From NCBI RefSeq assembly GCF_963676685.1, contig NC_092348.1:25457386-25521385 (forward strand): a DNA stretch of 64,000 nt, written 5' to 3'. This document shows, piece by piece, positions 55,250 through 64,000 of this stretch. The first letter of the stretch is position 1; the number at the start of each line of letters is the position of its first letter. The stretch comes from Mytilus edulis (taxonomy: Eukaryota > Mollusca > Bivalvia > Mytilida > Mytilidae). The notes beneath the pieces were generated by a model, which saw only the letters and a list, made by a program, of their open reading frames with translations, had not been told where the DNA came from and did not search any database. A program made the position numbers and the translations under genes.

Positions 55250-57165
55250 TTCGTTGAATTTCGAAAAGTATTCGATAAATTAAGCAGCAGAAGTTTGATT
55301 TATAAATTACTTCGCAATGGAGTCAGCAGTTAATTTGTATCCATAGTTAATCAATTTATGCGTCTGTGCGTCTCCGAGTGAGATCTGGTGGACTTCTTTC
55401 TTCTGATGCCTTTGACAATTTGTAAGAAGTGAAACAAGGCGAACCTTTATCTCCTTTATTATTCCTCTATTTTACCAACGATATTATTGAAGATATAACT
55501 GTTACAGATAATAAAGATGCAGTGGACCTGACCGGTCTTTTAATTTATTTGATACTTTTTGCATACGACTCTGTCTCATTTGCCAAATCTACCAAACTTC
55601 TTCAACAGCTACTTGACAAACTATCCAAATACTGTAGAAAATAGAAAACATAGAAGTTTACACTAATAAAACTAACATAGTTGTGTTTAGGAATGGATGG
55701 CAACCTGTAAACAATCATTTCATGTATAATAATCAAGAACTTCAAATCGTAAATTCATAAGTTTACCTTGGAATGTTGCTGTACTTTAACGGGAAGTTCT
55801 TACACACGCAAAAGCGACTATCCAAACAAGGACCAAGAGCTCTCTCATCACTCTTGTTTAGATAATATTTACATTTCTACAAAGCAACAATGTCTTCTTT
55901 ATGACAGTATGGTTGGATCGGTACTGAACTATTCTTCCGAAATATGAGGGGTTTCACCGTGCCAACGACATCATGAAAGATTATTCATAAGCGTTTTTGT
56001 AAATTTGTTTTTAAATTAGGTAAACGTGCTCCTATTAGTTTTCTTTGTGGCGAGCTTGGTCATCTACCTATGTATGTTTTGAGAAAATAATTAATCTTAA
56101 AATATTGGTTACGTATTGTTATATATAAACCAGCTTTTGTATATGATGTATATAAAATTTTATATGACGATGCAAATCATGGTAAAATTTATTGGGCATC
56201 TAGTGAGCGTGATTTTTTATTTAGTCTTGGAATGAATCATATTTTGATTTATCAGAATAATATTGATATCGTTTGGTGTTATGAAGACACGCATTAAAGA
56301 CCAATATCCACAAAAATGGTCAGCAGATATATGTGACTGTGAGAAATTGAGTGTGTATAGAAGTATGAAGTTTGATTTTTGTCTTGAGAATTATTTTAGC
56401 TACATTAATAATATTAACATTCTGCAAATGTTTGCACCTGTCCTAAGTCAGGAATCTGATGTACAGTAGTTGTCGTTTGTTTATGTAATATATACGTGTT
56501 TCTCGTTTCTCGTTTTGTTTATATAGATTAAACCGTTGGTTTTCCCGTTTGAATGGTTTTATACTAGTAATTTTGGGGCCCTTTATAGCTTGTTGTTCGG
56601 TGTGAGCCAAGGCTCCGTGTTGAAGGCCGTACTTTAACCTATAATGGTTTACTTTTTTAAATTGTTATTTGGATGGAGAGTTGTCTCATTGGCACTCACA
56701 CCACATCTGCCTTTATCTATTTACAAAACTACGAAGTGGTACATTGAAACTTACTGATGAAGTTGGTCGCTTCTCTGATATACCAAGAGAAATGCGTCTT
56801 TGTGTATGTTATAATATGCAATGTGTTGAGAATGTATTCCATTTTGTATTGGTATGTCCAGCATATATGGCAATTAGAATATTGTTTTTGCCACACTATT
56901 ATTGTTCTTGGCCTACTATTTTTAAACTATCTTGTTTGTTGAAAGCTAATTCTAGATCTCTAACAATTAAGCTCTGTAACTATTTGAAGAGTGCATGGAA
57001 AGCTAAATCTGATATTATTGGTTAGTTAAACAACATGTATGTTATTATTGTATTGTTCTCTGTTACCAGTCTTTTGTCACATTATCTATATATTATGTAT
57101 TGCCATAGCATGTTCTAGATGCTTTTGCAAATAAAATATTAATTCATTCATTCATTTAATCATGG
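55250..57165 (+). pseudogene. LINE relic, RT core to C-terminus, with insertion
   Basis: The sequence begins FVEFRKVFDK (normally a catalytic Asp where Glu now stands). After stops it continues VKQGEPLSPLLFLYFTNDI and LILFAYDSVSFAKS, where the usual ADD is AYD, so both catalytic positions are altered. The thumb and C-terminal region follow (SMVGSVLNYSSEIWG, APISFLCGELGHLPMYVL). A family A copy interrupts it at about 56446-56715. The end reads TKLRSGTLKLTDEVGRFSDI and HFVLVCPAYMAIR, a Cys/His end typical of CR1/L2-like LINEs. AATAAAATATT and an (ATTC)n run at 57140-57163 mark its 3' tail. Confidence 0.7.
56446..56715 (+). repeat. Family A subtype inserted in LINE relic
   Basis: TTGCACCTGTCCTAAGTCAG, GATTAAACCGTTGGTTTTCC, GGTGTGAGCCAAGGCTCC and GAGTTGTCTCATTGGCACTC define a variant of family A. 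The same variant occurs inverted at 62757-63022. Confidence 0.75.
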
Positions 57166-57486
57166 TTGTACATGTATCTCAATTTGTCAGGATAATTCAC
57201 CCGTGAGTGGGTAGTGCTATTCAGTTTGGCTGTTAACAATTTTGCTATTGTATGTTTGTTAGTGACTACTGCTATATGATTTTGATTGTATATCAGTTTA
57301 GCTTTGGCTTTGACTGGGTACCACTTTAGAATATTTTTTTTTTATGTATAAACTATTTTTCTGTTAGTAACTAGAAATTGTACATGCAAAACTTGATTTA
57401 TGTCTGGTTGTTACTAGGAATGGGATAAACTGATAAGTCAAAAAATGTTTAAAGACGTTTATCGAAAACGATATATGGTTTAGCTA
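57166..57486. other. Intergenic, no gene seen
   Basis: No supportable feature was found between the LINE tail and the next repeat. Confidence 0.5.
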
Positions 57487-57640
57487 GCTATACACATGCA
57501 CAGGTTTAATCCACCATTTTCTACTCTGAAAATACCAAGTCAGAAATATGACAGTTGTTATCAATATGTTTGATGAGTTTGATGAGGAACTGTCTATTTT
57601 GATATTCTACGGAGTTCGGTATTTTTGTGATTTTACTTTT
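57487..57640 (+). repeat. Dispersed repeat family C, degraded
   Basis: AATCCACCATTTTCTAC, ACCAAGTCAGAAATATGACAG and GAGTTCGGTATTTTTGTGATT identify it. Confidence 0.7.
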
Positions 57641-57779
57641 TTCAAAGAAAGATAAGACAGTTTTCACAATCAGATACAGTAAAAGGTTCAGGAAACACGT
57701 TTTTTGAATCAAAATTACAAGTATTCGATGTACAATAACAAAATCTACTTGTTTCTAAGTTGCCTCAAACTTTGTTATA

Positions 57780-57785
57780 TTTATT
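57780..57785 (-). terminator. Possible polyadenylation signal of left serpin
   Basis: AATAAA on the minus strand directly follows the TGA stop. That is very close, so a later signal cannot be excluded. Confidence 0.35.
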
Positions 57786-58922
57786 TCAAACCGGACTGTA
57801 GCGGCCGATGAACAAGATCACACCAGTTTTAATATTACGAATATAGAATAAGAAAGGGTGGTCTGCAATAAAACTGAGTTGCTTATGCGCACTTCGAGTT
57901 TGTGCTACGATGGCGGTAGCAGCAGTTGCTTCTGTTCCTTCCTCGTTTACTTCTATAAATACTTTATGAACTGCACGAGACACATAGATTTTGTCTGTTT
58001 GATCCTGGATAAGTGTTGAAAAATCTGCTTTTGCTGGATTAAATATATCTTCTATTCCAAGTATCGGAAGAACAAGTTTGAGGTCAAACTCCGATTCGAA
58101 TGTGAATTTAGGAATGCTGATTTGTACCATAGCAGTCTTTAAATTTGAGTTTACGTTTTTAATGAAATCAGATGACAATTTTTCTTCTACTTGAAGAAGG
58201 CCGTCATTCTCCTTCGGTAAAATGAATACCATATCAAATTTGTCTCCCTTATAAGGTAATGCTATAGCAGAAAAATCATCTTCAGAGACGAATAAAACAG
58301 ATTGCTTGACGTTCATCATATTTACTTTCACAGTTTTCTGTTTACTTACAAAAAAATCATCCTTTTTTGTGTTTGATTGATCAAATTTAGTCTTCCATTC
58401 GCCTTTAAAGTATACAGCATTCACTAAAACCAGTGCTGTCATAGAATTTATCCATTTCCAAGAGATTAAGTCCTGTATTTTATTATTTGTATGTTTGGCA
58501 ATGTATGAGTTCATAAAGGTGGCAGCCTGTTTTGACTTCGTAAAGTCTTTATAACCGATATCCGATCGAAAGAATTCTTTAGCTTGTCTCTGTACATTTT
58601 TTCTCAGTGTGAACTGTTTGTTCACAAACATTTTATTCGCCACTTTAAATTCTAATTTATCTCCTCTATTAGACAGAATTTGGTCATTGAGTTCCCTGTA
58701 CTTTTCAAACTTGTTGTTGTCTGGTAGATTACTATCATTGAAAATTGCAGTAGAAATCTGTGATTTCGTTTTTCCATTTGCTCCAACCATCAGCAAAAGA
58801 AGAGCAGAAATTAAACTAAATGGTGAGACACAGGTACTTTCAGTTTTGTCAATAACATCATACACCGATGATGAAAAATGCAAAAAAATATTCTCAAACG
58901 GTATACCGGTACTATTAGACAT
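57786..58922 (-). CDS. Serpin, predicted inhibitory, Arg at P1
   Basis: One uninterrupted exon encodes 378 residues, the normal serpin length. I start at ATG 58922 because the bases before it, CTTAG then TTGATACATATA, form a splice acceptor after a pyrimidine tract (58936-58960). The 5' leader is therefore in an upstream exon. The serpin fold is shown by VSPFSLISALLLL (32-44), LVNAVYFKGEW (166-176), IFNPAKADFS (293-302) and the C-terminal DHPFLFYIRNIKTGVILFIG (354-373). The reactive loop has a proper hinge, EEGTEATAATA (327-337), with Gly at P15 and Thr at P14. Counting on gives P1-P1' as Arg343-Ser344, predicting inhibition of trypsin-like proteases. There is no signal peptide, so like clade B serpins it may be intracellular or released without one. 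It is head to head with a second serpin 1.4 kb away. Confidence 0.9.
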   Translation of the reverse strand: MSNSTGIPFENIFLHFSSSVYDVIDKTESTCVSPFSLISALLLLMVGANGKTKSQISTAIFNDSNLPDNNKFEKYRELNDQILSNRGDKLEFKVANKMFVNKQFTLRKNVQRQAKEFFRSDIGYKDFTKSKQAATFMNSYIAKHTNNKIQDLISWKWINSMTALVLVNAVYFKGEWKTKFDQSNTKKDDFFVSKQKTVKVNMMNVKQSVLFVSEDDFSAIALPYKGDKFDMVFILPKENDGLLQVEEKLSSDFIKNVNSNLKTAMVQISIPKFTFESEFDLKLVLPILGIEDIFNPAKADFSTLIQDQTDKIYVSRAVHKVFIEVNEEGTEATAATAIVAQTRSAHKQLSFIADHPFLFYIRNIKTGVILFIGRYSPV

Positions 58923-60320
58923 TATATGTATCAACTAAGAAAAAAAAAAGAAGAAACACATGCTCAAAAGGATTGTATTGTTAATAAACAATTTTTTTGG
59001 ACATAATACCATTGGATCAATAAGAGGTGCCGAAAGGTGTCAGATGCAATGTCTATGTTCTTAATCCTTGTTTTAAAGTACCTTCATTTATTTAGGTAAC
59101 ATTAATACTTGAGTCATGTAAAGATTTTCGTTTCATTATTTCAACTTTTAGTTATGTCAGATAACAGAATAAAAATCAAAGATTTATTGAGTTTTGCCCC
59201 GATGTTCCCAGCAAAAACATTTTGTGTAATCGGATTCCGTGATTTTCTATTTGTTAGCTTAAGCTAAGAGTAACGACAATTGATTAAGTTAATAAAAACA
59301 GAATTAGGATACAAATATAAATGATTTTTATATTGTTTATATTCTTCACATAAACTGTACATAAAAGTGCATAAACTACGACGCATTTTTAAAAAAAAAA
59401 TAAGGCTTGATCCAAAAAGAAATTCTTTGACAAATGCGATCATATCTTAATTAGACTCCTTTAACAAAACAAACATTCCCTTAATGATTTCTTCTGTAAC
59501 TGTTTGAGTACTCCTTTTTAATATCGTTATTTTGAAAATCAAAATGATGTTTCTAATTACTTTTATTTCTGTATAAATAAAATAAGGTATGCTATGGTTT
59601 TTCGATGTGGTCACTATCCACCAAGGACCAAATGACATATAAGTTGATAACATATATTCCCATTGAACACCAAGAAAGTACTATGCATCTCATCGCGGTT
59701 GTTTGTTCTGATTTCCCCGTCAACACTTACACGTTTTTAAATGATCACTATTAAGTTTAATGTTGGTTTATCTGTATAAAATAAAAAAGTCCAACCAACA
59801 TGGTTTTAATCCAGGTTCATCTAGTTCATTTTGTCGCAGATTCGCGTTTATCTTTATGTCATGTATACTTATATATCACTACTTACCCGAAAAGTTTTTA
59901 CTCTTTTCCTCATATACTTGTTCTTTCAGACAATCCTAAAATAAATCGGCGATTTGTGCGTAATTTTGTACAAGCTGCTGTTTACTTAAGCAGATATTGT
60001 AGGTGTAATACTGTACAATGTTGTTTGTTTAAGTTAATTCGGTGTGGCAAATCCATTTTTACGGATATAATAAAAGTTATTATGGTGTAAAGATTAAAAA
60101 CTGCAATTTAGTAAGAACAAATGTATTATTTATGGAAATTTCAAACTGACATTTTATGAAAAAGGCGCACTTGAACATTGTAAACTAATATTGAATTAAT
60201 ATAATGCTACGTTCAATTATATTAACAGCTTTTATTAAGTAACACTATGTATCACCTACGTTTAAAGTGTTTTCATTTCAAATGATCTTGAGAACTTGAA
60301 AAAAGTACATGTTCATACAG
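58923..60320. other. Shared upstream region between divergent serpins
   Basis: About 1.4 kb separates the two serpin start codons. Both genes have a splice acceptor immediately before the ATG, so their first exons and promoters must lie here or beyond. TATAAAAT at about 59775 on the plus strand is a candidate core promoter for the right gene, with no firm donor identified after it. No coding region is seen. Confidence 0.45.
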
Positions 60321-60327
60321 ATACATC

Positions 60328-61470
60328 ATGGAAATTGCCGAGGTTTGGGTGACTTTTACAGAGCTACAACCTATAAATTCATTACTGGAAAACAATGTTA
60401 AAATTTCATCAATTGGAAACAAAATTATTCAGAATACAAGCACAGCGCTATCGCCTTTCAGTATTTCAGCTGCGTTAATGATGTTGATGCTTGGTACGCA
60501 TGGGCGAACTAAATCTCAAATATCGTCTGCTATTTTCAGAGGCAGTACCAAGGAACAAGATCATTATTTTTATACAGTTCTTACGTCTATTCTTCCATCT
60601 CCACGTAAAGGACTGCGTGTTAAACTGGACAATGAGGTGTTCGTAAATAATAGGTACACAATCCAAGATACAGTTAAAGAAAAAGGGAAAGAATTTTTCA
60701 GGGTGAATTTCAAAAAAAAAAATTTCAGTAGAAGACCGAAAAAATCCTCTCGGATTTTAAATAAGTGGATTTCGAAAAATACGATGAAGAACTTTGACAA
60801 TTTGGTTTCAAAGGAAATGTTGAAAGAACGAACAGTTGCAGTGTTTTTAAACACCGTTTCATTTAAAGCAGACTGGAAACATAAATTCAATTTAAATACT
60901 ACAATGCGAGAGTTTTACATCAATAAAACAACAAAAATTGAGGTAGACATGATGAGAAGCATACAAAAAGTAAGATATGGGCATCTAAAGGAATCCGAAG
61001 TGTTAGTTTTACCATTGAAAGGGGACAAGTTTGATATGGTTATTATCTTACCTGAAGACATTAACAAATTACAAGCGTTTGAAAAACTGCTTTCCATCAA
61101 TGTTATCAGATACTTAAACTCATCTCTGGTGTACGAAACTATAGACATTACACTCCCAAAGTTTGTTATTTCTAATAAGCTGGATTTGAAGGGCTATTTA
61201 CCAAAACTAGGAATAACTGACATTTTTAACAAGACCCATGCAAATTTCAAAAACCTCATCAAGGAAGATGAAAGCAAAGTTTATGTATCGGATGCATTCC
61301 ATGACGTTGTTGTAAAACTGACAGGCAATATAAGACAACATCCACCGTTTGAAAAAGGCCATGCAAATACGACTCACTCTACATTCATTGGAAATCGACC
61401 ATTTTTATACTACATACTAGACAGAAAGAGCGGTGTTCTTGTATTCATGGGGAGGTTTTTAGGCAAATGA
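60328..61470 (+). CDS. Serpin, hinge lost, predicted non-inhibitory
   Basis: One exon encodes 380 residues. The start is ATG 60328, eight bases after an acceptor (CATACAG at 60314-60320), the same design as the left serpin. The fold markers are ALSPFSISAALMMLML (40-55), FLNTVSFKADW (173-183), VLPLKGDKFDMVIILP (227-242), IFNKTHANFKNL (299-310) and NRPFLYYILDRKSGVLVFMG (356-375). The reactive loop differs: where an inhibitory hinge would have Glu-Glu-Gly-Thr and small residues, it has KLTGNIRQHPPFEKG (330-344), with two Pro and no Ala tract. The loop is also about four residues shorter. Such loops cannot insert into sheet A, so a non-inhibitory role is predicted. The uninterrupted frame argues against simple decay. 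It is clearly a paralogue of the left gene. There is no signal peptide. Confidence 0.88.
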   Translation: MEIAEVWVTFTELQPINSLLENNVKISSIGNKIIQNTSTALSPFSISAALMMLMLGTHGRTKSQISSAIFRGSTKEQDHYFYTVLTSILPSPRKGLRVKLDNEVFVNNRYTIQDTVKEKGKEFFRVNFKKKNFSRRPKKSSRILNKWISKNTMKNFDNLVSKEMLKERTVAVFLNTVSFKADWKHKFNLNTTMREFYINKTTKIEVDMMRSIQKVRYGHLKESEVLVLPLKGDKFDMVIILPEDINKLQAFEKLLSINVIRYLNSSLVYETIDITLPKFVISNKLDLKGYLPKLGITDIFNKTHANFKNLIKEDESKVYVSDAFHDVVVKLTGNIRQHPPFEKGHANTTHSTFIGNRPFLYYILDRKSGVLVFMGRFLGK

Positions 61471-61814
61471 TTTACTTGTTTAATTTCAATAACATATACT
61501 GTTTATATATCAACTAGTTCAATAAGTTTCGTTCACTTGATAACTTATTGCATTTTTTAAAGGTAGTGTTGCAGTAAAGGGTGCAGTTGTGTTATCAAAA
61601 GTAACACAGCACTATCAATCAAAGCTTAAAGGGTTTTCATAAAGCGTTCGCTTATAGACGATGGCTAAATATTCACTCTGGTCAATAAACGCAGTTGTAC
61701 ACATTCAGATACTGAGATTTATAATACCAAATGAACGATATTAAATATTTTGCCCAATCTGAAGTCTTTTATTGTCATTTCTCGCAGTTTTTGTTAAAAA
61801 TAGTTTTACTCAGT
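61471..61814. other. 3' region of right serpin
   Basis: Non-coding. AATAAA at about 61684-61689 is the best candidate polyadenylation signal, about 215 bases after the stop. Confidence 0.45.
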
Positions 61815-61930
61815 CTTTGGTCTTCTATGCTGCGTTTTGTGTACTGTTGTCTGTTTGTTTTCTTTATAACCATAACGTTGGCAGTATATTTTCGATAGTA
61901 TAAACGTCCCTGTGGTATCTCTCGCCCCTC
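61815..61930 (+). repeat. Dispersed repeat family B
   Basis: TGCGTTTTGTGTACTGTTG, AACGTTGGCAGTATATTTTC and GTCCCTGTGGTATCTCTCG match the family B order seen at 52240-52475 and inverted at 43900-44030. Confidence 0.7.
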
Positions 61931-62756
61931 TTCATCAACCGGGCTTGGTCTCATTTGAAGCTACGTATATTCTAGTTTATAGTAAACAAAATATAACTTC
62001 ACATAAATGATGACATCAATTGAATCATAACTATGTATCTTTACGGTAGAGGGTATCTAATTTAATTCGTATAGTTACATTGGAAAAGGTAACGTTGTGA
62101 AAATCATAACAATTATTTCATTTCAACTGAAAATTAAACTGTTGAATTTTCCGTTTTTGTCGCAGTTTAAAAAATCACGACAGTTTTCTTCTTGTATTCT
62201 TATTTGAAGTTGCACTGTGTAGTTTATATTCTTTTATTGTCTGATGCCAAATAAATTATAATAAAAATAAATGCCAGACAAGAAAATTGGTAGGTTTAAG
62301 AAATAATTGGTACAAGCTATACGTTTTTGTAGTTTTAAAATTAGTAGGCATTATATTCGTGATTATTTTTGCCCGAGCGATAGCGAAAAACTATAATAAA
62401 ATGGATATTAGTTCAGTTAAAAAGTACGTCATACTTAACTCCTAAACGAGTAAATAAACTAAAATTTATCAAAAAAAAACATACACGACTATCAAAGGTC
62501 AGAAACTCCTTACTTGGAAAAGGCACAAAACATGCGTCCTGTATGATTTTGAAAAACATGGATATTTTTAAAATAGTCGAAAACAATATTGTCTGTCCAA
62601 TGGAAAAAGTCGAGGCCAACAAAAGATGAACGGTGCATTATAGAAAGCTATATAGAAGCTGGTTGTAAAAGTTGACAACAATATCTATAACTTGAGTATG
62701 GCCTAATAACCTGAAATAATTATATTTATAGCAAATCCCTAGGTACGAAAGATCTA
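61931..62756. other. Intergenic, no gene seen
   Basis: No supportable feature was found. Confidence 0.5.
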
Positions 62757-63022
62757 CATAGATATAGGAAGATGTGGTATGAGTGCCAATGAGACAACTC
62801 TCCATCCAAATAACAATTTATAAAAGTAAAAAGTAAAATCATAAATATACTGAACTCAGAGTTAAATCTAATCGGAAAGTCCATAATCACATGGCAAAAA
62901 CACATAAAAAACGAATGGACAATAACTATCATATTCCTGACTTGGTACATTATAGGTAGGTACGGTCTTCAACACGAAGCCTTGGCTCACACCGAACAAC
63001 AAGCTATAAAGGACCCCAAAAT
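62757..63022 (-). repeat. Family A subtype, inverted, split by family C
   Basis: AAGATGTGGTATGAGTGCC and CAACTCTCCATCC (to about 62820), and TCTTCAACACGAAGCCTTGG to ATTACTAGTG (62955-63022), are the two parts of the 56446-56715 subtype in complement. Between them, 62822-62948 is a minus-strand family C copy (GGAAAGTCCATAATC, TATTCCTGACTTGGTAC). Confidence 0.7.
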
Positions 63023-63129
63023 TACTAGTGTAAACCCATGTTGCCATGGACTGTTTTTGCTCTTTGACCGGATGGTTGTCTCTTTGACAATTCAATTCTC
63101 ATTTTTATTTTTGATATGGCTGCATATAA

Positions 63130-63235
63130 AAATAAGTATATGTGGTGTGATAGACAATCAGACAAATTCTTTCCAGGGACCAAAAGACGTTAGCAAACTA
63201 TAGGTCCCAGTATGACCTTCAACAATAAGCAAAAT
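63130..63235 (-). repeat. Dispersed repeat family A, inverted, degraded
   Basis: ATGTGGTGTGATAGACAATC, GGGACCAAAAGACG, CTATAGGTCCCAGTATGACC and TTCAACAATAAGCA are family A in complement, with many substitutions. Confidence 0.65.
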
Positions 63236-64000
63236 ACACAATTTATAGCATGAAAGCTTCAAAAGGTTTTGGCATGACAAACACGAAAGTTGAGCGAGAG
63301 AAAAAAAATACGGATACCGCATGGAAACTGGAAAATGGTCCGCAATATTACTTTAGTCTAAATTAAAGACCTGGCGAATTTTAGTCCTTATCGATGGATG
63401 TGATGTATGTTTTAAAAAAAAGACAATCATGGTTTGTTTGGACATTTTTATAATGCAAGTCTTGGTTTTAAAAGTCGTTAACAAAGAATCACTCACATAA
63501 AGACGGCAAATCCATCAATAAAAGAAAAACATGAATAGACGTACTACAATGCACAGAATAACATGTATACATTTTTATTTGCGATCATAAAATGCACGAA
63601 GTCGTCCATTTCTATGTAAATTGGATCGATTTAAATAAAAGTAAGATGAATACGTTTCTGTTGCCACGGATTATTCCCCAAGTACAGTAGCAGTATAGCA
63701 GAACAGTTCAAGTTTCCTATATAGTCCAAATTATACACTTAACCAATACAATAATGTAAATCCATGCACATTTCACAAGGTTTTATCCAAATAGCTTTCT
63801 TACTATCCAATATATTGCAAGTACGAAAAAGGAAGGACAGAAGTATATTTTTTCTATATGTTTTGTGTTTGCACAACTTTTGAAATTGGATTATGCATTC
63901 GTTCTAAAATAAAATTTTAGACCAAATAAAAGTTAAAAGATGACATAATTTGACAATCGCAATTGTTAAATCGCTTTGAAGTTCGAAAAAAGATAATCTG
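63236..64000. other. Intergenic to window end, no gene seen
   Basis: AT-rich sequence with no supportable coding region, RNA or repeat. Confidence 0.5.

Overview
The window is visibly AT-rich eukaryotic DNA. It has widely spaced, intron-bearing genes with GT/AG splice sites, TATA and AATAAA signals, and very dense transposable-element debris. Several dispersed repeat families recur in both orientations, including one with the words GGTATGATTGCCAATGAG and CTATAGTTGTCAATG and one with GCCTGTACCAAGTCAGGAAT. I recognise their style from bivalve mollusc genomes. Together with the candidate secreted VWA/Tyr-rich matrix protein, this suggests a marine mussel (Mytilus-like). The taxonomic call is inference.

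Layout. From 1 to 16.8 kb there is no convincing host gene. The stretch holds dispersed repeats, a decayed reverse transcriptase copy (6.84-7.6 kb), a 1.9 kb composite with inverted ends (7.8-9.7 kb), a 23-bp minisatellite (13.9 kb), a TTAA-flanked miniature element (14.3 kb) and a 629-bp TA-flanked miniature element nested in another repeat (15.77-16.40 kb). From 16.9 to 24.1 kb lies the main host gene. It has a non-coding first exon and six coding exons for a predicted 365-residue secreted protein: signal peptide, one VWA domain, Thr/Pro linker, then KPVYVH-type and RPVYR-type repeats with a basic Tyr/Arg/Trp tail. The repeat exon is open in several frames and only the splice phase shows which is used. 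At 30.95-32.15 kb lies a decayed paralogue of its 5' half.

From 24.9 to 38.3 kb the sequence is repeat-rich. It includes reverse transcriptase debris, a tandem array, a P2X7-type cytoplasmic-domain fragment with an in-frame stop (33.87-34.31 kb), a 33-bp minisatellite made from part of a dispersed repeat, and a 2 kb inverted-ended element carrying a 0.68 kb internal duplication. From 39.2 to 43.5 kb is a broken DIRS-type tyrosine-recombinase retrotransposon with an SGNH-hydrolase domain. At 44-47.6 kb, on the minus strand, a Penelope-like reverse transcriptase fragment abuts a Ty3/gypsy-type gag-protease relic. From 48.7 to 57.2 kb there are a GC-rich element with terminal inverted repeats, a long hairpin with a related minisatellite, two LINE relics, a G-tract and an E-box-bearing minisatellite.

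At 57.8-61.5 kb two serpin genes stand head to head. Each has one coding exon with a splice acceptor just before the start codon. The left one has a normal inhibitory hinge and a predicted Arg-Ser scissile bond. The right one is intact but has lost the hinge and is predicted to be non-inhibitory.

I see no operon-like organisation. The plausible host functions are extracellular matrix (VWA gene) and protease control (serpins). All coordinates and alignments were read by eye.
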